Origin: Ciona intestinalis
Lineage: Eukaryota > Chordata > Ascidiacea > Phlebobranchia > Cionidae
Length of the DNA: 64,000 nucleotides
Assembly: GCF_000224145.3 (NCBI RefSeq)
Contig: NW_004190347.2
Coordinates: 377,967 to 441,966, forward strand
Reading direction: 5' to 3'
A program made the translations under genes and the position numbers. The notes under the pieces were generated by a model. It saw only the letters and a program-made list of their open reading frames with translations, made no database searches and had not been told where the DNA came from. This document shows positions 13,901 through 23,470 of this stretch, piece after piece (the stretch's first letter is position 1; every line of letters begins with the position of its first letter).

Positions 13901-14984
13901 TTCCCTTATTTTGTTGCTTAAATAAATAATTTTTACATTACATAGTTTTTTATCTCTTTGAAAACGACCGCAAATACTAAATTACTTTAACATCCAAAGG
14001 AATTAGCAGGTAAGCGAGCAGCTGGCTAAAACGCGCTATAAGGACGGACGTGGACTTAACGCATGTTTGGACCCCAATTTGCATTTTTAGAATTGGATAC
14101 GTTAAATTTTGCCGCCACCTTTTTGAAGAGAAGTTTTATAACGATTGCCCTTTTTTGCTGTTAATCCCTTTTCTCATCGTTGTTTTAATTATAATTCATT
14201 TGATCTCCGCTAACTTTTGTTGTTTTGAAACTTATTTGAAACTAATAAANTTAGTCAATTGTATTATTCATAGATTTGCAAAAGTTTATCCTAGTAATTA
14301 ATCAATTTATGTTAAGCCAATTTATTAATATAGTAGGGCGGGGGAAGATGGGGCACCGTATCATTTTATTTTCTCCTCCCATTTGGTAGTAAACAAATAA
14401 CATTCAATGAATTATAAAATCGTTTCCTCACGACTCTCATAGTTGTTAATTGTATAAAAAAACGCTTGGGATATTTGGATATTATGTATAGTGGGGTGGA
14501 AGAAGATGGGACACCTTTGGCAAAAAATGTATAAATATTCTGGTCGTGTTTTAAACAATTAACAATGGTCTATGAAAGTCGCGAGGACAAGGTTTTATAA
14601 TTCTTTGAATGTCCTTTGTTTACTACCAAAATGTACGAGAAAATAGAGTGAAAAGACGTCCCATCTTCCCCCATTCTACTATACTAAAGGTGTCCCATCT
14701 GACCCCACACCACTATACCGTTGTTATTTAAAACACAGGATATTAAGCATTTATGTGCTTAAGATGTCCCGTCTTTTCCCACTCTACCATATTAATTAAT
14801 AATTAATTCACCTTTCCACCCAGGCGCCCACGTCATGCAGCCCGTGTTGCTTGAATGCAACTTTATGCCAGAGAACTCAAGGAGTTGTAAACATTTCCCA
14901 AACTTTCTCAACGACGTGTTTCGGTTTCTCTTCCGCGGTGATGACGTAGCAGATTGCAACGTCGTTGACGTCACGGACGTATGA
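1949..14984 (+). CDS. TTLL12: Tubulin--tyrosine ligase-like protein 12 (TTLL12)
   Basis: Twelve exons join in phase to about 618 aa (human is about 644): 1949-2074, 2741-2927, 3281-3414, 3945-4104, 4700-4833, 4960-5147, 5395-5510, 6257-6456, 7056-7210, 7582-7735, 8364-8505, 14824-14984. Each boundary is GT/AG. Recognisable blocks are FLIDHAWTF (exon 2, within the SET-like N-terminal half), VPIWYLMDEFGSRI (exon 4), WICRPWNLARG (exon 8), FALNNFDDYQQHYTVMNY (exon 10) and the final QPVLLECNF. The ATP-grasp/TTL fold covers roughly residues 250-610. In the exon 8 motif the Lys usual in the TTL KP signature is Arg, while the Glu and Asn of LLECNF are kept. TTLL12 is the divergent, probably non-ligating member of the TTLL family, linked in vertebrates to tubulin and histone modification and to innate signalling. 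AATAAA lies at 15008-15013, 24 bases past the stop. The last intron is far longer than the others and hosts another gene. Confidence 0.95.
2160..2640 (-). repeat. About 98-bp tandem repeat (SINE-tail type), TTLL12 intron 1
   Basis: About five head-to-tail copies of a unit which on the other strand reads GTAACTTATTTATCCTCGCA, then a GGGGCAACGACAGTCGTTAT block, then CATACACCTCGTGCCCGCTT. The same unit occurs throughout the window singly or in arrays and forms the tail of the tRNA-headed SINE seen elsewhere. Confidence 0.85.
6041..6200. mobile_element. Small palindromic element with GTGGCGCAGCCAG-type ends
   Basis: The left end is AGTGGCGCAGCCAGGGG and the right end is TGGTTGCGCCACCG, which are inverted to each other. 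The interior is C-runs and A/T-runs. A related copy lies at 30801-30915 (GTGGTGCAGTCAGGGGGG to the left, CTCCACCTCTGCA to the right). It is a non-coding MITE-like element in intron 7 of TTLL12. Confidence 0.55.
7905..8090 (+). repeat. Two copies of the 98-bp SINE-tail repeat, TTLL12 intron 10
   Basis: Contains the GTTATAACACTGGTGTTCTG and CATACACCTCGTGC-type blocks in tandem, followed by SINE-body-like sequence to about 8300 (AAGTGTCTTGCCCAAGGACA). Confidence 0.75.
8567..8985 (+). repeat. About 125-bp tandem repeat, start of TTLL12 intron 11
   Basis: Just over three copies of a unit beginning TGACTTATCCATGGTTGCCA, including CCCATGCCCACAGTCGAGTT and ending GGTTTGGTCATTTATATCCT. Single or partial copies occur near 31585 and at 53540-53710 in other introns. 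Confidence 0.85.
9139..10290 (-). CDS. Nested small single-pass membrane protein (2 exons), unknown family
   Basis: Lies wholly within the last intron of TTLL12, on the opposite strand. Exon 1 is 10290-10114, ending TTTGAG before GTGAGT; exon 2 is 9357-9139, after CCTTAG. They join in phase to 131 aa ending in TAA. Residues 14-31 (FDYILLGGGMYLLFMCFG) form one short hydrophobic segment followed by KKK, suggesting a C-terminal cytoplasmic tail. The tail is acidic and Ser/Thr-rich and contains ETQTDT and RRSES. Upstream of the ATG the frame stays open through FLLTLFLM back to a possible acceptor CTCCACAG, so an extra 5' exon encoding a signal peptide is possible. The intron holds a 71-bp minisatellite array. 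I recognise no family. Exon 2 is clearly more GC-rich and coding-like than its surroundings, which is the main support with the clean splice sites. Confidence 0.68.
9409..9945 (+). repeat. 71-bp minisatellite array
   Basis: About seven and a half copies of a 71-bp unit with GTTATAACATGGGTGTCTTC, then ACACCAGACACACATGGTGT, then CATACACCTCATGCTCACTG. The copies are nearly identical. The array lies inside the intron of the nested gene. Frames open through it ([14 protein letters not shown]) are repeat artefacts. Confidence 0.95.
10345..10460 (+). repeat. 98-bp SINE-tail repeat, single copy
   Basis: GTAACTTATTTATCCTCGCA followed by the GTTCTTATAACACGGGTGTT and CATACGCCTCGTGCCTGCTT blocks. Confidence 0.8.
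11012..11345. repeat. 31-bp tandem repeat, about 11 copies
   Basis: The unit is approximately ACAAACAGTGTACCGGTTTG followed by TGGAATAAACG. Because 31 is not a multiple of 3, all three frames on the minus strand stay open and produce repetitive false ORFs (…GTLFVIYFTNRYTVC…). Confidence 0.93.
11568..11762. mobile_element. MITE, AGTAGGGTGGGGGAAGATGG-type family
   Basis: About 195 bp. Terminal inverted repeats are of the form GTGGGGGAAGATGGGACACC at the left and GGTGTCCCATCTTCCCCCAC at the right, with TA-rich flanks. The core contains the family's conserved CTGATCGTGTTTTAAACAAT and TTTGTTTACTACCAAAT-type blocks. It is non-coding. From memory the family resembles the Ciona MITE called Cimi-1, which I cannot verify here. 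Confidence 0.9.
12985..13475 (+). repeat. 98-bp SINE-tail array interrupted by a MITE
   Basis: Three to four units. The first is split after CACTGGTGTTATATATAT by the MITE at 13050-13242 and resumes at ATACCTTATGCCCGATTACG, so the MITE inserted into an existing repeat unit. Confidence 0.85.
13050..13242. mobile_element. MITE inserted in a SINE-tail repeat
   Basis: Ends are AGTAGGATGGGGAAGATAGG and GGTGTCCCATCTCCCCCCAC. The host repeat is interrupted, giving relative age and an insertion-site sequence rich in TA. Confidence 0.9.
14330..14718. mobile_element. Two MITEs, one inserted in the other
   Basis: The outer element starts TAGTAGGGCGGGGGAAGATG and runs to GGATATTATGTA. It is interrupted by a complete second copy (14489-14683, GTGGGGTGGAAGAAGATGGG to CCATCTTCCCCCATTCTACT), then resumes CTAAAGGTGTCCCATCTGAC to its end. 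TA flanks the inner copy on both sides. A third, partial 3' half (14719-14792) follows. Confidence 0.88.
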
Positions 14985-15007
14985 CGTCACGAACTTTTTT
15001 ATAAAAA

Positions 15008-15017
15008 AATAAATAAA
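15008..15017 (+). promoter_or_regulatory. TTLL12 poly(A) signal
   Basis: Two overlapping AATAAA hexamers 24-28 bases downstream of the TTLL12 stop codon. Confidence 0.6.
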
Positions 15018-15394
15018 ATATATTGGTGTCAATTTTTTTATTAAATTTTCCGTAAGTCGATATGACGTATTTTGATGACGTTATTAATTTATTGAATGAC
15101 GTCACGTAAGTAATAAGTTCCGGGGTACAATGTACAATAAACATGAACGCATTAAATATGTATGTATGTTGATGCATGGGTAAGCATATAGGGCGCACGA
15201 TGGGATTCGATACATGAACCTGATAACCATATATGGTGATACACATCCGGTAGGTTGGGAGAAAATCGCTGTATCCGAACTTTCTCCGATGTTTATTTCG
15301 GAAAAGATCGGAAATGACTCGCACGAAACATTTCATCGTTGGTTGGTTATGTATTGGAAGTTATAATGTGGGTGTTGGGCGGAAATGGGACCGG

Positions 15395-15780
15395 TACTAT
15401 ATTCTATATGGGTGAGGTCCTACAGTGAGGCATGTCATGGGACCTAAGATTTAGACCAGAGTTGGTCCATTACTCCTACATTGTATATGCACATTCTATT
15501 CTATATGGGTGAGGTCCTACAGTAAGGCATGCCATGGGACCTGGGATTTAGACCAGAGTTGGTCCATTACCCTAACATTGTATATGCACATTCTATTCTA
15601 TATGGGTGAGATCCTTGTCGAGGACCTGGAATTTAGGCCAAAATTGTCCCAACGCACAGTGCGCTACCATCTAGATCCCACAGGGGCAGTTCAAAGACAC
15701 CTAATAATACAGTTTATTTTTTATATGTGGGTGAGGTCCTGTGGCAAATCACGCTAGAGGAATCTAGGATTTAAGCCTGA
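15395..15780 (+). repeat. 97-bp tandem repeat (CTATATGGGTGAGGTCCTAC type)
   Basis: About three to four units of CTATATGGGTGAGGTCCTAC, GCCATGGGACCTGGGATTTA, ACATTGTATATGCACATTCT. The last unit diverges toward a longer version containing GTGCTACCATCTAGATCCCA, a form also seen near 5770-5870, 18195-18345 and 26580-26790. Confidence 0.9.
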
Positions 15781-16046
15781 GCTACCCATTACTTAAAAAC
15801 AATTTAATTCTATTTGGATAATTGTACAACGTGGCATGAATACGGTTGGTTATATATCATATAAAGTATCCGCCATTTGGAAAATCATCTTCACCGTTTT
15901 AACCCGTATAACTCCTAACCACAAGTACCGATGATCGACAGCTAATATCAGAGTTATCTAACTTCAACATATCTTGCAAAGTAACTTTCTCCCACACGCA
16001 TGACTGTGTGTAAGAAATGTTTCCTATACAGTGGATACGTTCTATT

Positions 16047-16308
16047 ATAGTGGGGTGGGGGGAGATGGGACACCTTTAGCACATAATGTCTAAATATCCC
16101 GATCGTGTTTTGAACAATTAACAGCGGTCTACGGGAGTCGTGTGGATACGGTTTTATATTTCTTTGAATGTTCACACTACCAAATGGGAAACGGTCTAAG
16201 GAAGTTGTGAAGGCATAGTTTTAGAAGTCTAAGAATTTTCTTTGTTTACTACCAAATTGGACGGGAAAATAGAATGAACAGGTGCCCCATCTTTCCCCAC
16301 CCTACTAT
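16047..16308. mobile_element. MITE with partial internal duplication
   Basis: Ends TAGTGGGGTGGGGGGAGATG and CATCTTTCCCCACCCTACTA. Longer than the roughly 195-bp standard copy because an internal block (TTTGAATGTTC…CTACCAAAT and preceding bases) appears twice. Confidence 0.85.
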
Positions 16309-16526
16309 ATATATGTACCGCACTCATCGATTACTGCCAGCGGTGGCAACGCGTGGGTGATGGCGTGCATTAAAACATCGGCACAATTTGTTGCGTAAAT
16401 ATCGTGCGTGAACTCTTAGTGAAACTACGGTTTGGGTAATTATATTATCGTGTGTGGAATCACCGGTGATTTACTTAGCGTGACAGGGCAACAGGGTTTT
16501 AACGTGAGTGCTTTATGCGCGTTATA

Positions 16527-16723
16527 TAATAGAGTGGGGTAAGATAGGACACGTTTTCATTCTAATTTTTCGTCTCAAATGTTTGTAAACAAAGAATGTA
16601 AACATAATTATATAAACGTATCTTCACGACTACAAAAAAAACGTTGTTGATTGTTCAAAACAAGATCAGAAAATATGGAACATTATGAGCGAACGCTGTC
16701 CCATCTTACCCCACAGCATTATA
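16527..16723. mobile_element. MITE, AGTGGGGTAAGATGGGACA subfamily
   Basis: Left end GAGTGGGGTAAGATAGGACA, right end TGTCCCATCTTACCCCACAG. This subfamily uses GTAAGAT/ATCTTAC in place of GGAAGAT/ATCTTCC in its termini. Confidence 0.85.
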
Positions 16724-16954
16724 TATGGCGGCTTTTTATAACATGCTCACTGTCTCAGTTACAACATGAGTGATAATGCGCACATGCATCATATACGTCA
16801 TGCCGCCTGACGAGTTACCACATACGAACCTATGAGCGTATTTGCTTCTACTGGAATGTAGATCAGGTGAATTGTAAACCCATTAGGTACTATATTGGGT
16901 TTCAGAAAGACATGCAAGCACAAAAGAATCATCGAGCAATAAAATCATTATATG

Positions 16955-17125
16955 ATTTAGGCCAGAGTTCGCCCATTACCCAACATTGTATATGGACATT
17001 CTATTCTATATGGGTGAGGTCCTACAGTGAGGCATGCCATGGAACCTGGGATGTAGGCCAGAGTTGGTTCATTACCCCAACATTGTATATGCACATTCTA
17101 CTCTATATGGGTGAGGCCTTACAGA
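16955..17125 (+). repeat. 97-bp tandem repeat, about 1.7 copies
   Basis: GGGTGAGGTCCTACAGTGAG and CCCAACATTGTATATGCACA blocks, same orientation as 15395-15780. Confidence 0.85.
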
Positions 17126-17213
17126 CTAATTACTCTATTAATGTAGTCAATATATCATTCGCATTAACCAAAAAACATACAATTCACAATAAAACATACG
17201 AAACCATTCTATG

Positions 17214-17410
17214 TACAGAAGGGTGGGGGAAGATGGGACACCTTTCACACATAATAACCAAATATCCTGATCGTGTTTTAAACAAATAACAACAGTCTAT
17301 GGGAGCCGTGAGGATAAAGTTTTATAAAAAATCGTTGAATGTTTGTTTACTACCAAATTAGAGGAGAAAATTGATTGAAAAGGTGTCCCATCTTCCCCCA
17401 CCCTACTATA
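17214..17410. mobile_element. MITE, GGGGGAAGATGGGACACC type
   Basis: Intact termini GGTGGGGGAAGATGGGACAC and CCCATCTTCCCCCACCCTAC; very close to the copy at 11568. Confidence 0.9.
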
Positions 17411-17800
17411 CATCGGTAAATACGTAACATTCCGTGCCGTTTTATCGACGCGGATAATTAAGTTAATTGCTCAAAACATCAAACAGGCACTTAATTAGAT
17501 AAGTCGTATTACCGATTGTTACACACCGATCAAACAGAACGACCTTGAACGTGTGAACTCGTAAAGTGATAAAATTAGTGCCTCGGGTAACTGTTTGAAA
17601 GTGTGAAAATTCGACACGCAGAGGAAAAAACAGACAACCGAAACATGTTTCGTGTATAAACAGACTTGGATAATCTTTTAACCATCTGTGCATGAAGTTT
17701 AGGTCGTATAAAGTAAGCTATATATACGACAAAGTGGTATAGTTGGATATAGAGCTGGCTTGGTCACATTAGAACTCGCTTAGAGTTGCCGTTATTGTAT

Positions 17801-17995
17801 ATATTAGGGTATGGGAAGACGGGACATCTTTGGCACATAATATACAAATATCCTGATCGTGTTTTAAACAATTAACAACGGTCTATAGGAGTTGTGAGGA
17901 TACGGTTTTATAATTCTTTGAATGTTCTTTGTTTACTACCAAATGAGACGAGAAAATATAAAGAAAAGATGTCCCATCTTCCCCCACCGTATTAT
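17801..17995. mobile_element. MITE copy
   Basis: Slightly decayed left end ATTAGGGTATGGGAAGACGG; right end GTCCCATCTTCCCCCACCGT. Confidence 0.85.
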
Positions 17996-18740
17996 ATTCA
18001 CTAATGTAATATAATTATAGCCTATGTACGTAGTTTGTCAGTTTCTTAGCGCAACAGTGCATTTAGATGCAATTATATAGTCACCAGTCAGTGTAGGATA
18101 TTCCGATTACTAATGGGCAAGGATATAGCGCAAACTGATAGCCGTTATATTCTACGCCATTGTATATATAATAGACCGTATTGTCACGTTATAGGGTATC
18201 TTAGATTTAGGCTTGAAATATAAGTCTATACTTCCCAAACTCCCAGGGTGCTACCATCTAAACCCCACTGAGGCAGTTTATAGACACCCAATAACGAATT
18301 CTATTTAATAAGAGTGAGGTCTTCAGTGAGGTACGGGCGATGTAGGCCAGAGTTGAAAAAAGATCACTAAAATTCATTAGAGTATAAACTAACACGCTTT
18401 TGATAAAATACGATCTTAGTTAATTGATTCTTAATACGGAGATACGAAGTTAATTTAAATCTAAGATTCAATTATTCGGTTGGTTGCGCAGAGCTGGTGT
18501 TAATTAATTACAATTATCACTTTGGGTCATGAAGGGATAACTGGAATCTTAATTACAAGAAATATTTATCGCTTACCGAGCTACAAACATGTTATAACTT
18601 GAAAATATTTATCAGATACGCTGGCAAAGCTTGTAGCAATCTAAGATACGAAAAGACGGGAAGTAAGATAAAACGACACCGGTATAATAAGTAACTGGTG
18701 GTGTCTTGATAAAGTAATTTCTATCTAATGTCTTAAATTA

Positions 18741-18937
18741 TAGCACAGTGGGGTAAGATGGGTACTGTTAGCACGTGATACCAAAATAACCTGAATGTGT
18801 TAAACAATTAACAACGGTCCACATATGGGAGTCGTGAAGATACGGATTTCTAATTCTTTGAATGTTCTTTGTTTACTATCAAATGGGACGAGAAAATGGA
18901 ATAAAAACATATCCCATCTTACCCCAACCCTGCTATA
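18741..18937. mobile_element. MITE, GTAAGAT subfamily
   Basis: Left end CAGTGGGGTAAGATGGGTAC, right end CCCATCTTACCCCAACCCTG. A further 5' fragment (TACTGTGGGGGTAAGATGG) follows at 18944. Confidence 0.8.
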
Positions 18938-19298
18938 TGTTGTACTGTGGGGGTAAGATGGATGACGTAAACAAATATTACCCGGCGCTTTTATAAAAGT
19001 ATTCTAATCGAAAATTGCGTAATTTCGAAATCGCTTACGCAAGACGTATATTCTCTTTACATGAATACGTAACGTGGCGGCGTAGGGTTATTAGGGTTGT
19101 AATTTTAGGCCGGTTTGTTTGAATAAGGAATATATTTAATATGAAAAACTAACAATCGAATGAATGAATGACTTTAGCGGTTTAAATTCAAGGCCGTTGT
19201 CTATTGTTAAGTTGCAATTATTGCGCTTAAACAAATTTATTGATAATATAAATGAATTATTTAATCATGTGTTACTACTGGTATATTTCAATTAAAAT

Positions 19299-19430
19299 AC
19301 AACTGTGGGGTAAGATGGGATACTTATATTAACTAAATCTCGTGTTTTCTAATCGTGTTTTAAACAATTACCAATGCTATTTTAAAGTCGTGAAATGACA
19401 GTTGTCCCATTTTACCCCAGCCTCTTATAT
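19299..19430. mobile_element. Truncated MITE, GTAAGAT subfamily
   Basis: Only about 130 bp: both ends present (TGTGGGGTAAGATGGGATAC and TGTCCCATTTTACCCCAGCC), internal part deleted. Confidence 0.75.
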
Positions 19431-20079
19431 GATGTGATCGTTTTCGAAGAGATAAATTAATTAGGGATACGATAAAAAGCCATTGACCACGTCAATTAGC
19501 ACTTGGGGAAAAAGTTACATAAGCAAAACCTGTCATCGCTTTTTATATGGTGCTGAAACATGCACTAATAATAGACAATGGGCATATGAAAACACCCACA
19601 AAGTTATACATACATGGTTACTCGTAAGCGGGGACGAGGTGTATGAAACAGAACACCCGTGTTATAACAACTGTTGTTTCCCCGCCGTGAGGAAAAATAA
19701 ATTAAATTCATTCAACGCTTGCAGTAGATATGGACCATCTTGCCCCAACCTACTATAATTTAAAACCAATGTAAAAAAACAGATCTTAATAAATACTTTA
19801 ATTATATTTTTTGGGTGGTAAGATTTTTGGGTAAGATTAATAAATACATGATAACTTACTTTTGTATTGGGGAACCCGGGATAAAAATATTGAAACGTCA
19901 CTTTTGTTTGATTGATCGAGTTTTATGTGTAAGATGAGACGATTAATTTGGCCATAGAGGGTTCGTGGTTGGATGACAGTGTGGCTTACGACATCTGTAC
20001 AAGAAAACAAGTTTACTGGGTAAAGTAAAACAACATAAAGGAAATAAGAAAACATGTATAAGAAAAGAATAGAACGTGC

Positions 20080-20410
20080 ATATACAATTATGGGGTAATG
20101 GACCAACTCTGGTCTAAATCCCAGGTCCCATGGCATGCCTCACTGTAGGACCTCACCCATATAGAATAGAATGTGCATATACAATGTTGGGGTAATGGAC
20201 CAACTCTGGTCTAAATCCCAGGTCCCATGGCGTGCCTCACTGTAGGACCTCACCCTTATAGAATGTGCATATACAATGTTGGGGTAATGAGCCAACTCTG
20301 GTCTAAATCCAAGCCCCCCATGGCGTGCCTCACTGTAGGACCTCACCCATATAGAATAGAATGTGCATATACAATGTTGGGGTAATGGGCCAACTCTGCC
20401 TTAGATCCCA
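20080..20410 (-). repeat. 97-bp tandem repeat, reverse orientation, 3-4 copies
   Basis: Reverse-complement units (CCCAGGTCCCATGGCATGCC, ACTGTAGGACCTCACCCATA, GTGCATATACAATGTTGGGG). One unit is shortened. Confidence 0.92.
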
Positions 20411-20582
20411 AGTTACATGATGTATGCGATATGGGATAATATGACCTCATTTATAGATTAGAATACAAACATATATTAGAAAAACATGTTGTTCACGATG
20501 AACGCTGGTCTATTGTTTTCTAAACGCGATATACAATTGGAATAAAATACAAACGCGATATATTTGTAAGTACACGAAGAAA

Positions 20583-20771
20583 TACAGTAGGTTGGGGTAA
20601 AATGGGACACGTTTTCATTTCTTTTATTACGCCATTTGCTATAAAAAAAGAATATTTGCAAATATATGTAACCACATTATAACGACTTTAAAAGAGCGCT
20701 GATAATTGTTACGCGATTATGAAGTATGGGATTTATGTGCTGACGGTATCCCATCTTACCCCACAGTACTA
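20583..20771. mobile_element. MITE, GTAAAATGGGACACG subfamily
   Basis: Left end AGTAGGTTGGGGTAAAATGG, right end CCCATCTTACCCCACAGTAC. Confidence 0.85.
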
Positions 20772-21603
20772 AATGTCATTCAACCGTCATACTCCACCTA
20801 ATATGCGGACAGATGTTACTCCCGTATTTTGCTGACTTTGTAATTCTGTTTAGCGGCAAACAACGCATCAGCATCGACTCGATCATTAAATTTAACCGAA
20901 TGTTGCGGCGTGTTTGCTGAAAACAATATTGTCCTGGTTTGACTTTCAAAAATACCCGTTCGTGATAGAAACAATATTTTGGTGGTGTATATTTAGGATG
21001 TTTAGAAGATATTTATCGCGACAGGAAACGAGAGGTTTCTAATCCGCATTCAAAGTTCAATGCGCGGAAACGGCGGAAGATAAAAAGATTTAAAGGCGTT
21101 CTGATTAAAAGATACCGCCATGGACTTATTGGCCTCTGTATCCTATAGACTTGCATGGCCGTCACTTGGAGTTAATTGCGAGATAAGGAGCCATTACGGT
21201 CGTCTGTGTTTACTGTCTGATGTTTAGAAACAGGTTGACTGGGGGGGGGCGGTGTTTCCACAAAGCTACCCCGCAGTGCAGGCAAGTGAACGTATGTTAG
21301 CAGCGATAGACTATACAGGTCTGTGTTGGTTCTTTGTAGGATGTGGTTGTATATGTTAAGAATCCACCTGCCACAGGGCCGACGTATATAGCAGATAACT
21401 TGTAGGCCATAATTATAAAGTGCAGAGTTGCAGCAAGGAGTTATGTAATCAACTCTCGTTGCTACTTTTAGGCTATAATATGAGAAATATATAGTTTTTG
21501 TTTTTTTAATACCTCAAAGTTTGCCATACAGCGAGGCACCATTACGGTATGACGTGTGTTATAAAGTTGCAAAAATACTTCAGTCAGACGTTAAAGGTTA
21601 TGT

Positions 21604-21797
21604 ATAGTAGACTGGGGTAAGATGGGACATATTTTTATTCTATCTTTTGCACTGTTTGGTAGTTAACAAATAATATTTGCACAATTTTGTATTTATATCT
21701 TCACAAATCTAATAGAGCGTTGTTGATTGTTAAAGCACAATTATGAAACATGTGATTTAGTTGCTAACTGGATCCCATCTTACCCCACAGTACTGTA
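21604..21797. mobile_element. MITE, GTAAGAT subfamily
   Basis: Left end AGTAGACTGGGGTAAGATGG, right end CCCATCTTACCCCACAGTAC. Confidence 0.85.
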
Positions 21798-22488
21798 TGG
21801 GAAACATTCTCACAAAGCAGACGTGTCATTATTAATTAAAGCACGTGCTTCTAAAGGCGCTGTGTAATTTTAGAAACATTTTAAAATATTAATACAGGTA
21901 AAACAACGGTGACCATCAGGTTAAAACGCTCCGCCGTTTATAATTCGAAACGTTATATAATGTATTGTGGTAGATAACCCATATATGGTACTTGTGCCTG
22001 CCTTATGTAATAGGGAGTTAATTGCACGATGCGCATGTGCGGGTTTATTCCATGGCAACATGGCGGGGTAAAACAGCTGTAATAACAAGAGTGTTCGGTT
22101 TCATACACCTCACGCATGCGAATTATCACGTATGCAACTTTGTGGATGTATTTATATACGCATGGTCTATTAAAAATACATGCTTCTTATTACACAAGAC
22201 CATTTCCGTGATTTTATATATTTTTTTATCATAACAATTTGTAATAAAACATTGCACGGGACGAGGGAATACTAGGTTTAGATGGGAAAGATGGGTACGG
22301 TTAGTACATAATATCCCATATTTCCGAAGCGTGTTTTTAAAAACAATTATTATATTTTGGAGTCGCGAGAACACGGTTATAAAATTCTGTTATTAAAAGA
22401 GAATGAAAACATGGACCATCTAAGTTATTAAGTTGCTATTTAATTTGTAGCAAGCGTCGGTTTTGTTTAAGCATATTAGGCATTTATT

Positions 22489-22667
22489 ATAGTGGGGTGG
22501 GGGAAGATGAGACACCTTTTTAATCTATTTTCTCGTTCCATTTGAAAGTAAACAAAGAAGATTTATAAAACTGTATTCTCACGACTCTTATAGACCGTTG
22601 TTAATTGTTTTAAACACGATCAGAATATTACTTGCTGAAGGTGTCCCGTTTTCCCCGACCTACTACA
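22489..22667. mobile_element. MITE copy (degenerate copy just upstream at about 22272-22428)
   Basis: Left end TAGTGGGGTGGGGGAAGATG, right end GGTGTCCCGTTTTCCCCGAC. The upstream copy keeps only parts such as GATGGGAAAGATGGGTACGG. Confidence 0.8.
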
Positions 22668-22974
22668 TGTATTCAAATTGAAGTTAAAATGTTTAAAACG
22701 TGCGTATGATTCAATGTGTATGCAGTTGTTGCTTTCGTGTTTTCGTTGCTTTCGTGTTTTCGTTAGTTTGTTTACAAGCATGGTAATTAGGAGCAAACAT
22801 TTAGGTTGAAGGTGTTTGTACGTAGTCGCACACTTTGCTGTTTTATCTGCCCCGTTGTTTACGAAAGTTTACAAAGGTTTTATTTCATTGCTGGCTTGTT
22901 TACTATTACGAGGTCCTTGTTAATGGGCACCATAGATCTTTAGTTCGGTACCATTGTTAATTGATCGCGGCACG

Positions 22975-23470
22975 ACTATGACGTCACCGCTTTCGCGTGC
23001 TTAGAGCGCGAGACAATAGCGATAGAGAAAGGAGAATGCGGTCGCAGCGCGCGATTTTAAACGTCGCTTTTTACGAAAAATGCAGAACATAGTTGTCGGT
23101 TCGCTGACGAGTAGGAACGCACAGTGCAAGTGCTTTAGTAGAGTGGGAGTGTGTGGTATATGATACAGTATTAAGGCGAGGTTCTAGTTAAAACGGCTTG
23201 TTTTCCTTATTATAGAATTCGAAGAAGTTATAGTGGTATGCGAAGATATTCAAAACTTTTTATATAACTTGATTTGACTTGGAAGTTAGAGTAACAACGT
23301 CCCCCGAATGCTTAAACCGCTGAAACGTTTTTTTTTTAGTCACAAGGTGTATGAATAGTGCGATTGTAACTACCAATAGAACAGATATTTTAAATGAAGG
23401 CGCAGATATATAAACACTGGGATCTATTCTAATAAGCTTTTCGTTTAACAGGTTTATCAAACACATAAGA
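22975..23470 (+). promoter_or_regulatory. Probable DEPDC1B promoter/5' UTR
   Basis: A local GC- and CpG-richer block at about 22975-23110 includes TGACGTCA (CRE/ATF-type palindrome) and a GCGC-rich patch. This is unlike the AT-rich surroundings and is followed by the first coding exon. A possible 3' splice acceptor (TTTTCGTTTAACAG) lies about 20 bases before the ATG and could serve a 5' UTR exon or a trans-spliced leader. The role is inferred from position and composition only. Confidence 0.4.

Larger units (their letters stand above)
14985..22970. other. Repeat-rich intergenic region, no convincing gene
   Basis: Between the TTLL12 stop and the DEPDC1B promoter area I find no exon-like frame flanked by splice sites and matching a known family. 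The space is largely filled by MITEs and two tandem families (listed separately). Non-repeat stretches at about 17410-17790, 18360-18730 and 20800-21590 show nothing I can assign; the last is somewhat less AT-rich and could be regulatory. Confidence 0.55.

Noticed and set aside
14050..14301. Plus-strand ORF with a hydrophobic stretch (FLLLIPFLIVVLIIIHLI)
   Set aside because: AT-rich intron sequence makes such runs by chance; contains an N and no supporting splice sites or homology.
18290..18325. ATTCTATTTAATAAG followed by AGTGAGG resembles the Ciona spliced leader (as I recall it, ATTCTATTTGAATAAG) plus donor
   Set aside because: Other copies of this repeat read ATTCTATTCTATAAGGGTGA, so the resemblance is limited to one diverged copy and is probably chance.
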